Shown here: positions 1 through 9,723 of the stretch, in pieces
Position numbering within the stretch: position 1 is the first letter of the stretch
Layout of the letters: every line of letters begins with the position of its first letter
Assembly: GCA_052043515.1 (NCBI GenBank)
Contig: JBQEQX010000001.1
Coordinates: 372,001-436,000 of the forward strand
Length of the DNA: 64,000 nt
Origin: Ehrlichia sp052043515
Lineage (GTDB): Bacteria; Pseudomonadota; Alphaproteobacteria; Rickettsiales; Anaplasmataceae
Direction of reading: 5' to 3'
The notes under the pieces: generated by a model
What the model saw: only the letters and a program-made list of their open reading frames with translations
What the model was told of the DNA's origin: nothing
Database searches by the model: none
Made by a program: the position numbers and the translations under genes

Positions 1-621
1 AAAAGGACCCTGTGGTTTATCAGGCAGCTCACTATTACTAAGTCCATTATGTCCTCCAGCCAACCAAGGATCTTCGTAAACGACTCCCCCAAGAAGTGTT
101 TTAGAAAATTTTTGATAAGAACGCTGCCATAAAATTTTAAATGCCCTCATTGAAGAAACTATAGGATAGTAATACACTTGATATTGAGAAGCTATTTCAG
201 CTAACTTATATGGCATACCAGCACCACAAGTAATACCATGAATTAAGCCTCTCGCTCTTTCAAGTACACCGTGAAGTAGTTTTTGAACACCTCCCATTTC
301 CCATAATACATTCATGTGTATTCTACCCAATCCTTGAGAAATATCATGCGCACGTTTGGCTTGACTTACCGCTGCATCAATATTATAGTTCGTCAGTTCT
401 TCATGGCGTTCTAGCCTAGTCTTTCCACGATATATCAAAGGAACATACTCTCCATTGTCATCCACTAGTCTAGCACATGCACCAGAAAAAGTACCAACAG
501 CAGAGGCAGCAGCAAATGCACCGGCAGTACCTCCATCACTAACACCTATACCCTTGCCACCTTCTACTATTGGCCAAACACTCTTACCAGAAATTAATAC
601 TTTATTAACTTTTTTACGCAA
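1..621 (-). CDS. Nitronate monooxygenase-like flavin oxidoreductase, N-terminal part (cut by window edge)
   Basis: The minus-strand frame stays open from a TTG codon at 621 to the window edge, so only the first 207 residues are seen. An in-frame stop (TAG at 631-633) closes the frame just upstream, which leaves TTG as the only plausible start. The protein reads through VLISGKSVWPIVEGGKGIG and a later ITCGAGMPYKL segment, typical of FMN-binding 2-nitropropane dioxygenase/nitronate monooxygenase TIM barrels. The family oxidises nitronates with oxygen, but in obligate intracellular bacteria the substrate is not established. Family assignment is by recognition of the sequence. The C-terminal half is missing, so active-site residues cannot be checked. 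Confidence 0.75.
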   Translation of the reverse strand, partial: MRKKVNKVLISGKSVWPIVEGGKGIGVSDGGTAGAFAAASAVGTFSGACARLVDDNGEYVPLIYRGKTRLERHEELTNYNIDAAVSQAKRAHDISQGLGRIHMNVLWEMGGVQKLLHGVLERARGLIHGITCGAGMPYKLAEIASQYQVYYYPIVSSMRAFKILWQRSYQKFSKTLLGGVVYEDPWLAGGHNGLSNSELPDKPQGPF

Positions 622-1303
622 ACCACAACCCTAATCTATTTAATAATACATTTTCTATTTCACTGAAAAACCTAAGTAGTTACTTTTATCACTTTTTTCA
701 CAATTTAACAAGCAATATAAACATATCAATAATCCACTTATTCTGGTTCCTCATTGAAAATATTCAACCAAATCTTTTTAAAATATGAATCATTATGACG
801 CCTACCATAAGTACAATAGCTACAAAGTTATCAACCTATAATTGTTTGCCAATTAACAGACACAAAATAAAAATTATAGAAAACTATATACTTGATAATA
901 ATTACATCTGTACTGCCATATTTTAAGCTAGATTTAAAAGTCACTACTTTCTTTTATTTAAACATAACAAGAGCTATCTTCTTCAGCAATAACATTTCCA
1001 GAATAACCATACTTCTATAAAGGTAAATTATAGCAACAGATTACACGACAAACTCATTTTTATAAACAACCAACATTTGATACTATACAACTTATTATTT
1101 GTACAATATACAGATCCATAATAACTACAATAACTTAACGAATATTATATCCTGAAAAATTCAGTTAATCATAAAAGTCTTGTAAGTTTTTCCATCAAAA
1201 CACTTAAAACTATAGCTTTTCAAAATTAACATTGTTATTATATTCGTTGATGTTATATCATTAACAGTATAAACTCAATGCATTAATTTTCTTATTAAAA
1301 ATT
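622..1303. other. Gene-free stretch
   Basis: 682 bases between divergently transcribed genes. Very A+T-rich and closed in all frames beyond short lengths. It must hold the promoters of both flanking genes, but I see no convincing -35/-10 pair, RNA gene or repeat. Confidence 0.6.
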
Positions 1304-2569
1304 ATGTCACCAAGTATTACAAAACTTAACAACAATTTCACTGTAATAACAGACACAATGACTTATGTTGAATCTGTATCTATCAACATTTGGGTAAATG
1401 TAGGAAGTAGATATGAGAATGAAAATATAGCAGGGATATCGCATTTCTTAGAACACATGGCTTTCAAAGGCACTAGAGTCCGTACGGCACTAGATATAGC
1501 ACAAATCTTTGATGACATAGGAGGAAATTTCAATGCACATACAGATAGGGAACACACTGTCTACCATGTAAAAATACCAAAAAGAGATATAAAAATAGCA
1601 ATGGAAGTTCTTGCAGACATAATACTAAATTCACAGTTTCCACAAGAAGAAATAGATAGAGAAAAAGGAGTAGTGCTACAAGAGATATATCAAACAAATG
1701 ATTCTCCAACTAGTATTATTTTTGACAAGTACATAGAAGCAGCATATCCAAACCAGATATTTGGCAAATCTATTTTAGGGACACCAGAATCAGTGAATAG
1801 CTTGTCAAAAGAAGACTTACATATTTACATAGATGAACACTACCATGCTGGTAATATGTTGTTATCAGTAGCTGGAAATATTACACATAAAGAGGTTATT
1901 GATCTAGCATCCCAGTATTTTTCTCAAATAAGAAAATCAGAACATAAATTAGCAAATCCATCTATTTATTGCAGTGGAGAATATAGGGAAATAAGGAATT
2001 TAGAGCAGGTACACCTGGTCATAGGGTTTCCTAGTGTGTCCTACAAAGATGATAGATTTTACACTATACAAATCTTAGATTCAATATTAGGTAACGGAAT
2101 GTCATCACGCCTTTTTCAAAAAATTCGTGAACAACTAGGGCTAGTATACAGTATATCATCATTTAACTCAAGTTACAGTGATAACGGTATTTTCTCTATC
2201 TATGCTGCAACTGATAAAAATCATCTAATTCAATTATTAACTACCATAGCTTCGGAAGTAAAAAGTATTATTACAAATCTGCAAGAATATGAAATAACAA
2301 GAGCAAAATGTAAACTCACATCAGAGATATTAATGTCACGAGAAAGTACTACTGCACGTGTTGAATCTTTAGGATATTATTACTCACATTATAATCGTTA
2401 CATTTCAAAAGAAGAGCTATTGAAAAAGATTTCTGAAATTACAGTCGAGGATATACAAAATTGTGCTAATAGTTTGTTGGGTAGTAACAACAAAATCACG
2501 TTAGCAGCCATAGGTCACATTGAAACTTTACCTTCTTATAATGACGTAGCTCAAATGTTTCATACATAA
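1304..2569 (+). CDS. M16 family zinc metallopeptidase (processing-peptidase-like)
   Basis: 421 residues, full length for the single-domain M16B family related to the mitochondrial processing peptidase beta subunit. The inverted zinc motif HxxEH is present as HFLEH at residues 47-51, and the distal zinc ligand is probably Glu127 in VVLQEIYQ, so the protein looks catalytically competent. A typical C-terminal M16 segment with GNGMSSRLFQKIREQLGLVYS lies near residue 265. No signal peptide is evident, so a cytoplasmic role in degrading peptides or removed presequences is likely. It stands alone on this strand and is followed by a hairpin terminator. The start ATG is the first in the frame. Confidence 0.9.
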   Translation: MSPSITKLNNNFTVITDTMTYVESVSINIWVNVGSRYENENIAGISHFLEHMAFKGTRVRTALDIAQIFDDIGGNFNAHTDREHTVYHVKIPKRDIKIAMEVLADIILNSQFPQEEIDREKGVVLQEIYQTNDSPTSIIFDKYIEAAYPNQIFGKSILGTPESVNSLSKEDLHIYIDEHYHAGNMLLSVAGNITHKEVIDLASQYFSQIRKSEHKLANPSIYCSGEYREIRNLEQVHLVIGFPSVSYKDDRFYTIQILDSILGNGMSSRLFQKIREQLGLVYSISSFNSSYSDNGIFSIYAATDKNHLIQLLTTIASEVKSIITNLQEYEITRAKCKLTSEILMSRESTTARVESLGYYYSHYNRYISKEELLKKISEITVEDIQNCANSLLGSNNKITLAAIGHIETLPSYNDVAQMFHT

Positions 2570-2604
2570 AATGGAAATGAATACTTAAATAGGTATAATC
2601 TATA

Positions 2605-2631
2605 CTGTGACACAACTGTGACACAGTTTTT
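2605..2631 (+). terminator. Rho-independent terminator after the M16 peptidase gene
   Basis: CTGTG-A-CACA-AC-TGTG-A-CACAG folds into a stem of 5 plus 4 base pairs around one A-A mismatch and is followed directly by TTTTT. It starts 35 bases after the M16 stop codon. The same bases also read as a tandem repeat of an 11-base unit, which the hairpin explains. I see nothing else up to 2919. Confidence 0.65.
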
Positions 2632-2919
2632 AATAAGAAGAGGCTAAGTATCTATTGACCTCTCAAAGTAAAGCATCATCATAACTACCAAATTGTGATA
2701 TAGAGTAAGCACAACATCGGCTACTCGTGTCCAACACATAGCAACTTACATACAAAAAACAATTACACCGCAGCGATAGAGGATTTCTAGACTTCAAATA
2801 AAAACGAAAAACTTACAATTTCAATTCTTTCCACACAAATAAAAGTGACCAACAAAAACTACAACACCACACCCACCCATACATCAGGACTTACACACAC
2901 TATATAAATAAAAAATATC

Positions 2920-3636
2920 TTAAGACTTACCGCCAATTAATGAATAATTCGGATATAGCATTATTAATTCATCAATTGCCTCAGAAAAACTTTCAATACT
3001 ATGAGCTCCATCATATTTCTTTCCATTAATAAAAAACACGGGTGTAGCATTCACCTGCAACTTCCTATTTGCAACAAACTTCTCCTGAATTATATAATCC
3101 ATTATGTCTTCATCATTAATACATTTCTCAAATCTTTCATCACTAACATTACTAATTTTTGCAATATTAGATAATACACCTAAGTCCTTATAATTGGTTA
3201 CCAATGCCTCAATTGAACTAAATACTGCCTTATTGTATGTAAAAAAACTACTAGCACTATTATAGCACGTGCCCAACATTGCAGCCTTCAATGATATATA
3301 ATCCAGAGGAAAGTTTCTAAAGATATACAATACCTTACCTGTCTGAATATATTTACGATTTAATTCAGGAAATATATTCAATGCAAAATTAGCACAATGC
3401 ATACATGAAAAAGAGGCATATTCTATAATCACAACTGGAGCTTTCGTATTACCTAGAAAACGATCATTAGGTAGTAAATTCAATAACTCTCTAGCAGTAA
3501 TATCATCACTCAACTTAACCAGGGTGTCAGAATAAAATTTCTGTGAATCACCTATGGCATCACTATTTATACAAAACACAAAACTAAAGAAGAACGTTAC
3601 CACCGCAAAGCAGAAGACATTACCTACTAATTTCAT
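2920..3636 (-). CDS. DsbA-like periplasmic thiol oxidoreductase
   Basis: A thioredoxin-fold protein of 238 residues counted from ATG at 3636. The frame can be extended three codons to a TTG, which I do not favour. The N-terminus is a signal peptide with a long hydrophobic stretch (VFCFAVVTFFFSFVFC). The redox motif is CMHC at residues 78-81, within YASFSCMHCANF, and the cis-proline loop VNATPVFFING follows near the C-terminus. This is the DsbA/Com1 group that introduces disulphides into exported proteins. It lies 45 bases downstream of secB on the same strand, so the two are probably co-transcribed and both serve protein export. Confidence 0.85.
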   Translation of the reverse strand: MKLVGNVFCFAVVTFFFSFVFCINSDAIGDSQKFYSDTLVKLSDDITARELLNLLPNDRFLGNTKAPVVIIEYASFSCMHCANFALNIFPELNRKYIQTGKVLYIFRNFPLDYISLKAAMLGTCYNSASSFFTYNKAVFSSIEALVTNYKDLGVLSNIAKISNVSDERFEKCINDEDIMDYIIQEKFVANRKLQVNATPVFFINGKKYDGAHSIESFSEAIDELIMLYPNYSLIGGKS

Positions 3637-3681
3637 GACACACAAAACCCGCCCGTTTATAAAATTAATTACTAAGTTATT

Positions 3682-4215
3682 CTACAATTCCTTTCCGAAA
3701 TCTTGACCAGCATCACTTTGTTCATTATTTTGTCTTACCTGATTCTCGTACATTTTTTTAAAATCAACCACATCAAGCATCAACGGGGAGAACCAACCTG
3801 CGTTAGTAGTTCTACAAATCAATTCCCGAACAAACGGGAACAAAATACTTGGAGCAGAAACTAACAACATATACCTTATATCTTGCTGACTTAATTCTGT
3901 TTTATCATCACCTTCAATAGAGAACACACCACAATACTTAAGCTCACAAATAAATGCAACAGTATCTTCGACACGAGCTTCCGCATTAACTTGCAAAGTA
4001 ACTTCATACAACACTTCTGGTTTACTATCCGTAGATTTATGTTGTTTATCATCCTGACTTTCTTGTTTTACTGGAAGAGTTATGTAGCTAATATCAACGG
4101 AAATATTAATTTTAGGCGGAGTTCTGCTAATCATTAAAAAAATCTGCGGAGAATTAGGATTCTCAAAAGAAAGATCCTTAACGTATTGAACTTTAACGCT
4201 TAAATTACATGACAT
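3682..4215 (-). CDS. secB: Protein-export chaperone SecB
   Basis: 177 residues, near the usual 150-170. It has the SecB core: QYVKDLSFENPNSP at the N-terminus, then EVTLQVNAEARVE, ELKYCGVFSIEG, and the hallmark LFPFVRELICRTTNAGWFSP near residue 135-150. SecB tetramers hold preproteins unfolded and deliver them to SecA. An extra Ser/Asp/Lys-rich insert (about residues 54-67, VKQESQDDKQHKSTDSKPE) separates the first strands and is longer than in enterobacterial SecB. The gene is upstream of the DsbA-like gene and divergent from the Tim44-like gene. Confidence 0.92.
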   Translation of the reverse strand: MSCNLSVKVQYVKDLSFENPNSPQIFLMISRTPPKINISVDISYITLPVKQESQDDKQHKSTDSKPEVLYEVTLQVNAEARVEDTVAFICELKYCGVFSIEGDDKTELSQQDIRYMLLVSAPSILFPFVRELICRTTNAGWFSPLMLDVVDFKKMYENQVRQNNEQSDAGQDFGKEL

Positions 4216-4330
4216 AACTAAACAAACTCCCAGTAAAATAATGTAATTAATTATTGATTAACATACACTAAGCTATAATATTAATTAAGTATACGTAGTA
4301 TGCACTTTTGTCAATAAAAATTAGGATCAT

Positions 4331-4966
4331 ATGGTTGAATTAGCAATATACGCATTCTTAGCAGCATTCATCTTTTTCCGTCTATACAATTCTTTTGGGA
4401 AAACTTCAGAGTTACAACCAAGCAATCATGTACAACCAATAAGTGTTGCAGTAGAAGATAATACACAAGGGCATGATGACAATGATATAGAATCCATAAT
4501 AGAAAACTGTAGTAAAGACGAAATATCAATAATTAACTACATAAAAAAGAAAGATAAAGAATTCTCTCTGAAGCATTTCATGAATGGCTCAATGAAAGCG
4601 TTTGAAATCATAATAAAAGCTTTCAACGAAGGAAATACACGTACTCTATCTATGTTACTGGATAAGAATTTATACAACTCATTTTTAGAGGGAATAGAAA
4701 ATCGAAAAACACTTGGTCAATACCATGAAGATATCATTGTATCAATAACACATCACAAAATAACAAAATTAGAGCTTTCAGGAAATACGGCATACATTAC
4801 AGTCAAGTTCATCTCTGAACAAATAAATTTTGTAAAAGACAACAATGGAAACATCGTACACGGCAGTACATCAAAGATCAACAAGATTGAAGATACATGG
4901 ACTTTTAGAAGAGATATAACAGTTGTCAACAAAAAGTGGTACCTCAGTACTATCCAACATGTATAA
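4331..4966 (+). CDS. Tim44-like domain protein
   Basis: 211 residues with one N-terminal membrane segment (LAIYAFLAAFIFFRLYNSFG), a charged linker, and a C-terminal Tim44-like/NTF2-type domain (FEIIIKAFNEGNTRTLSMLLDKNLYNSF and a final TVVNKKWYLSTIQHV). Alphaproteobacterial proteins of this group are the bacterial relatives of mitochondrial Tim44. Their bacterial role is not firmly known; membrane tethering of an import- or assembly-related partner is an inference. It is divergent from secB and stands alone. Its start is the first ATG, with AGGA about 7 bases upstream. Confidence 0.85.
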   Translation: MVELAIYAFLAAFIFFRLYNSFGKTSELQPSNHVQPISVAVEDNTQGHDDNDIESIIENCSKDEISIINYIKKKDKEFSLKHFMNGSMKAFEIIIKAFNEGNTRTLSMLLDKNLYNSFLEGIENRKTLGQYHEDIIVSITHHKITKLELSGNTAYITVKFISEQINFVKDNNGNIVHGSTSKINKIEDTWTFRRDITVVNKKWYLSTIQHV

Positions 4967-5313
4967 TTATACAATCAACGGTTTATGTTAGGCATTAAAG
5001 AAAAAACTGGGCTAAGCTGTACTTATTGTAAATCAGGAGCAGTGTACAGTACTCTTATGAAGGGTAACAATACTAAGTAGAGACTCATAAAATTCGGTAT
5101 GTGCCAATACAGTTAGGGTAGTCAAAAAATTCTCTCTTAACAACACCAGGACAGAAGTTATATTAAAATAAATATTTCAACTTAAAAAAACAGGTGCATA
5201 TAACAAACTCACATGGATAAGTCATAATACAGAAGGATAACAGCTGTATATTAATATACTAAACATAAGATATAATAATTATACACGCTGTTATACTTTT
5301 CCAATAATAAAGA
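4967..5313. other. Gene-free stretch
   Basis: 347 bases between the convergent Tim44-like and MFS genes. It holds a 31-codon reading frame at 4985-5080 with no family resemblance, which I do not call a gene. No terminator hairpin with a T-run is clear. Confidence 0.5.
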
Positions 5314-6532
5314 CTACTTACTGTCTCTATATTTTAAATATAAAAACCCTATTAATCCTATTATTAATCCCGCAGGAATACACGCCATAGATTTCAACAT
5401 CAATGCCTTAGTATACACTGGTTCAGAGTCTATGATTGTTCCATCCCAATTCAAATCTATTATGCAAGATATAGCAGTATGGAAAAAATAACCAAAAACC
5501 ATGACTATCATATTATTTACAGCACTAGTTAACGCAACAACATTATCAGTAACATGACGTAATATATGACAAGTTGCAACAATTTGATATGAAGAGAAGA
5601 AACCTATAATCACAAACAGAACTGTTACCAACACAACATTAGAACTATTAAAAAATAAGCCTAAAAAAAGCCAATGTCATGCTTGCAGCGGAAACTATGA
5701 GGATATTAAAGATATTAAATGATTTATCCACCATATAAGGTAAAACAAATGCACCTAGACATACACCAATAAATATCACAGAAGGCAACAATGCTGATGT
5801 TTCTTTATCCATATTACCTACTTCTCTTAGAAAAGAAGTCACCCAACCATCAGCAAAACCTTCAAGAGGACCTATCATAAACCCTGCAAATAAACTAATG
5901 AGGATAACATGTTTGTTACATAACACTAGTTTAATGTTATTCAACATAGTACCATTACCACGATCATTAGCAATACTATCATAAGGTAAGATAAACACAT
6001 ATAATAATACTGCTACAGCAGCTCCTACAGCAATAAATATCATGAACAGAGTTTCCCACCCAAATTTATCTAATAAAGATAAAACTGGCAATCCACCATA
6101 CATTGCACCTAATAACCCTACTATGATGGAAATACCAACCATTTTACCAAATTTACTAGTGTCATAATACATACTGGCAACCTTAAAAAGACCGAGAGCA
6201 GATCCAGCAGATCCTATCCCTGTAATCACTCTTCCAATCTGAACAAACAGCCAGACATCTGACACTAATAAAGGCACTAAACCAAGAAACGTTAAAACAG
6301 CACAAACTGACAATACTGCTCTAGGCCCATATTTATCTAGCAGGATACCCAACGGTATATGTGCTAACGTATATCCGACATAATACAAACCAGAAAATTG
6401 ACCAAATGCTATAGTACTGAGCTTAAACTTCTCTATAGATATAGAAGCAATAACATTAGGCATCACTCTCAATACATACTGATATGCATAAAACATTGAA
6501 ACTAGAAACCATCCTAAAAATTTTCTATCCAC
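5314..6532 (-). CDS. MFS transporter (one frameshift)
   Basis: A major-facilitator permease with about 12 membrane segments, 405 residues after repair. The N-terminal part carries the MFS signature between segments 2 and 3 (GILLDKYGPRAVLSV). The reading frame breaks at a run of seven A (5663-5669, T in the coding sense). With six bases the protein reads on as ...LAFLGLFFNSSNVVLVTVLF into the last segments. The substrate cannot be told from sequence; proline/betaine-type transporters are the nearest general likeness. It ends before tmk on the same strand, with 63 bases between them. Confidence 0.85.
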
Positions 6533-6595
6533 AATATCCCTCTCAATTAATTAAACACGCTACATAGTTATAAAAACAAGCCATGTGACCTACGA

Positions 6596-7204
6596 CTATA
6601 TCATCTGTAATATTCCTATTATTTTTAGATGTACTAAGTTTATATTATCAATCTTATAAATTGTACTATCATCAGCAACCACATAACAGCGATGCGGATT
6701 TTTCCTTACAATATTATAAAACCCATTCCTTACTCTATAATAAAACTGTAGATCAGTAGACTCATAACCATTTTTGTAAGACCTGGACAATGATTCATTA
6801 ATATCCGTATCAATAATAAATGTAACATCCGGATAAATATCGACAACCAAATTATTTAATTGATTTATCAAATTACAATCAATCCCTTGTCCATAACCTT
6901 GATATGCAATTGTTGAATCAATAAACCTATCACAAATTACTATTTTTTTCTGCATTAAAGAAGGTTTAATCACTTTAAGAAAATGCTCACGACGCATAGC
7001 AATAAAAAATAACAACTCGGAAAGATCATTCAAATCTTCAGCCTGAAATAACAAGTCACGTAATGACTCGTTTAATACAGTACCACCAGGTTCTCTAGTT
7101 AGGACCACATTGTTAACACCATATATCTCTGACAGATATTTTGCTAACAAATGTGACTGTGTAGTTTTACCTGATCCATCTATTCCTTCAAAAGTAATAA
7201 ACAT
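6596..7204 (-). CDS. tmk: Thymidylate kinase
   Basis: 202 residues, the usual size. It makes dTDP from dTMP and ATP. The P-loop is GIDGSGKTT at residues 7-15, the DR motif of the dTMP site is ICDRFIDSTIAYQGYGQG near residue 90-107, and the REPGG segment follows the first third. The start is the first ATG. It is upstream of the MFS gene on the same strand; fabD lies 250 bases further upstream. Confidence 0.95.
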   Translation of the reverse strand: MFITFEGIDGSGKTTQSHLLAKYLSEIYGVNNVVLTREPGGTVLNESLRDLLFQAEDLNDLSELLFFIAMRREHFLKVIKPSLMQKKIVICDRFIDSTIAYQGYGQGIDCNLINQLNNLVVDIYPDVTFIIDTDINESLSRSYKNGYESTDLQFYYRVRNGFYNIVRKNPHRCYVVADDSTIYKIDNINLVHLKIIGILQMI

Positions 7205-7454
7205 AACAATTAAACCAATTTATAATAGATACAAACAGTACGTTGATCACACTGCAAATTATACAACGAATAAGGATAACTAATTACCCATAATCGGCAT
7301 AAAGCAAGTAACAAGCCCACTATTTATAATTATTTATTGATCACAATATCCGTCTGATTATGACAACCATACAGCTAACAGCATCAACAAATATAACCAA
7401 AATTCATATGGAAAATAACAAAGACAGTCCTAAACACACACTGGAAATCTATGC

Positions 7455-8420
7455 TTAAACAAAACCAGCACTTACCGTGAAATATCGCGTTATAGCGTCT
7501 ATGCAATATGCCGTGTTCACGCTGACCGCAGAAACATCTGGACTGATTCTCTTTACTAAACCAGCCAGAGTGGTGCCCCCACCTATCTCAACAAAATGAG
7601 TACATCCTTGTTCCTTCATATATAACACACTCTCACGCCATCGAACTCTACTGACTACTTGTTTAGCTATCAAATTCTTAATCGTAAAACAATCAGCATA
7701 TTCCCTAGCAGACACATTAGATACAACTTTCACTAATGGCATTCTCATATTTTCAATACCTTCAATAAACTGCTGTAACTTTTCACGTGCAGAACTCATT
7801 AATGATGAATGAAACGGACCACTGACCTGTAATTTTATAACCTTTTTTATACCAGTATTTTTAATTAAATCTGGCAATTGCTCAAGAGCAGCATTAACAC
7901 CACTAACAACAACTTGACCTTCGCAATTATCATTAGCTATCTCACACACGCCATACTCTTGTGCCATCTTGACTACCTCTTTTACATCTTCTAAGTTACC
8001 ACCTATTAAAGCAGACATCCCACCGTATCCCAGTGGTACAGCATCATACATAGCTTGGCTCCTTACTAGTAAAAGCTGAGTAACTTCATATAAAGTTAAT
8101 GCTCCAGACGCACATAACGCCACACATTCACCTACCGAATGTCCTGCCATATACTTTACCTCATCAAACAAGTGTATCGGCTTACCTAAGACGTACTCTA
8201 TTGCACGTAACGTTGCAATAGAAACAACCATCAATGCTAACTGTGCATTATCTGTAGAAGTTAAATTTTCGATAGAACCCTCAAATATTATTTTAGATAA
8301 TTTTTTATTCAGTATATCATCCACCTCATGAAAAATATACCGAGCAACAGCAAAGTTGTCATATACATTTTTCCCCATAGATATAAACTGAGACCCCTGA
8401 CCAGGAAACATAAAAATCAT
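7455..8420 (-). CDS. fabD: Malonyl-CoA-acyl carrier protein transacylase
   Basis: 321 residues. It moves malonyl groups from CoA to acyl carrier protein for fatty acid elongation. The N-terminal FPGQGSQ oxyanion segment (residues 5-11), the nucleophile Ser95 in GHSVGE, and the catalytic His in GPFHSSLM near residue 204 are all present, so the enzyme should be active. The C-terminus is a little longer than in E. coli. It is divergent from the rpmE-nadK pair. The 250 bases to tmk downstream show no gene. Confidence 0.95.
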   Translation of the reverse strand: MIFMFPGQGSQFISMGKNVYDNFAVARYIFHEVDDILNKKLSKIIFEGSIENLTSTDNAQLALMVVSIATLRAIEYVLGKPIHLFDEVKYMAGHSVGECVALCASGALTLYEVTQLLLVRSQAMYDAVPLGYGGMSALIGGNLEDVKEVVKMAQEYGVCEIANDNCEGQVVVSGVNAALEQLPDLIKNTGIKKVIKLQVSGPFHSSLMSSAREKLQQFIEGIENMRMPLVKVVSNVSAREYADCFTIKNLIAKQVVSRVRWRESVLYMKEQGCTHFVEIGGGTTLAGLVKRISPDVSAVSVNTAYCIDAITRYFTVSAGFV

Positions 8421-8587
8421 CTACATTTAATCCTTGATTGTCTAAAACTCCTTATATGATATACTGTTAGATTAAATTAGTCAAAGTGAATTTATACACA
8501 ATCTAAATTCTTTAATGCCATTGACAAATTGCATGCACAAGTGTTACAAAATATACTGACATGACAAATTTGCAGAAGGTTCACAAC

Positions 8588-8816
8588 ATGAAGAAGGGCA
8601 TACATCCGGAAACGAATTACATATTGGCTGTGTTTACTAACGGGGAAGAAAGGAAAATGAAATCTACCATGGGTAAAAAGAAATGAACTGATAAAGATTC
8701 ATTTGGAAAGCGATTGTTTTAATCACCCAGCGTGGAACCCAAATTTAAGATCGATTAGTAAGAAAAATAGTAAAGCTGCAAAATTCATTAGCAAGTTTGG
8801 TAATTTAGATCTATAA
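8588..8816 (+). CDS. rpmE: 50S ribosomal protein L31 (one frameshift)
   Basis: The reading starts MKKGIHPETNYILAVFTNG, the typical L31 N-terminus, and continues in another frame as CFNHPAWNPNLRSISKK to a stop at 8814-8816. The two join if one A is removed in the run at 8675-8679 (AAAAA) or in the AAA at 8681-8683, giving 75 residues, the usual size. An AGAAGG ribosome site precedes the ATG. It lies 39 bases upstream of nadK on the same strand. The zinc-binding cysteines of the C+ form are not seen. As written the gene stops after 32 codons. Confidence 0.85.
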
Positions 8817-8855
8817 ACTGTAAATAAATCACAACGTGGGTTTTTTGTACTGTAG

Positions 8856-9647
8856 ATGAGTAGATACCAAAACATCGGGTATGTCTTTACTGAAACTTTT
8901 GACAGGAGTGTAGCTCTTACCTTAGAGAAACAATATAACCTAATAGACATAAGAAAGCATGATGATGTAGTCATTGATTTACTTGTGGTAATAGGTGGTG
9001 ATGGGTTAATGCTTCATAGTCTGCATAACTACATAATTAATAAAAACAATGATATTCCTGTTTACGGAATAAATTATGGTACTGTTGGATTCCTGCTAAA
9101 TCAGTATTCAGAATGTAACCTGATAGATCGCATTAATAAAGCGGTTCCAACTCAACTAACATTATTAAACATGGTTGCTACTGACACCCATCAAAAAAAG
9201 CACAGCGCGATTGCAATAAATGAAGTATCATTGTTTCGTAGTACACATCAAGCTACAAATCTGCAGATAAAAATCAATAGTAAATTGGTAATGGAAAAAC
9301 TAGTATCCGATGGTATTTTAGTCGCAACGCCAGCTGGTAGCACAGCTTACAACTTTTCTGCAGGAGGATCTATATTACCTTTAAACTCTAATGTTTTGTC
9401 ATTAACAGCAATAAACTCATTCAGACCGAGACGTTGGCGCAGCGCTATATTGACAAATTCCACCACAATTGAAGTAGATGTGATTAATCCAAGAGCACGC
9501 TCCGTATCAGCAGTTGCCGATTACACAGAATTCCATAATATAACAAACATAAAAAAAAAAAAAGAAAACAACCTTACTATCACATTACTATTTGATAAAG
9601 AACGTAATTTAGAAGAAAGAATTATTAACGAACAATTCTCTTCTTAA
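8856..9647 (+). CDS. nadK: NAD kinase
   Basis: 263 residues, complete. It phosphorylates NAD to NADP. The GGDG motif is at residues 47-50 (VVIGGDGLML), the second conserved block SDGILVATPAGSTAY lies in the middle, and the family ending LLFDKERNLEERIINEQF is intact. A run of 13 A at 9551-9563 encodes four lysines just before that ending. It is the longest homopolymer in a gene here, yet the frame is kept. It probably shares a transcript with rpmE. guaB follows after 76 bases. Confidence 0.95.
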   Translation: MSRYQNIGYVFTETFDRSVALTLEKQYNLIDIRKHDDVVIDLLVVIGGDGLMLHSLHNYIINKNNDIPVYGINYGTVGFLLNQYSECNLIDRINKAVPTQLTLLNMVATDTHQKKHSAIAINEVSLFRSTHQATNLQIKINSKLVMEKLVSDGILVATPAGSTAYNFSAGGSILPLNSNVLSLTAINSFRPRRWRSAILTNSTTIEVDVINPRARSVSAVADYTEFHNITNIKKKKENNLTITLLFDKERNLEERIINEQFSS

Positions 9648-9723
9648 TATTACACTCAGCAATATTATTGCATGAATAATTAAAAATTCATATACTTTAC
9701 AGAGAATCTTTTATGGAAAAGAA

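Noticed and set aside
2604..2626. Tandem repeat of ACTGTGACACA
   Set aside because: Only two copies; they form the stem of a terminator, which explains them better than a tandem-repeat locus.
4985..5080. 31-codon frame between the Tim44-like and MFS genes
   Set aside because: No ribosome site, no family likeness, too short to exceed chance.
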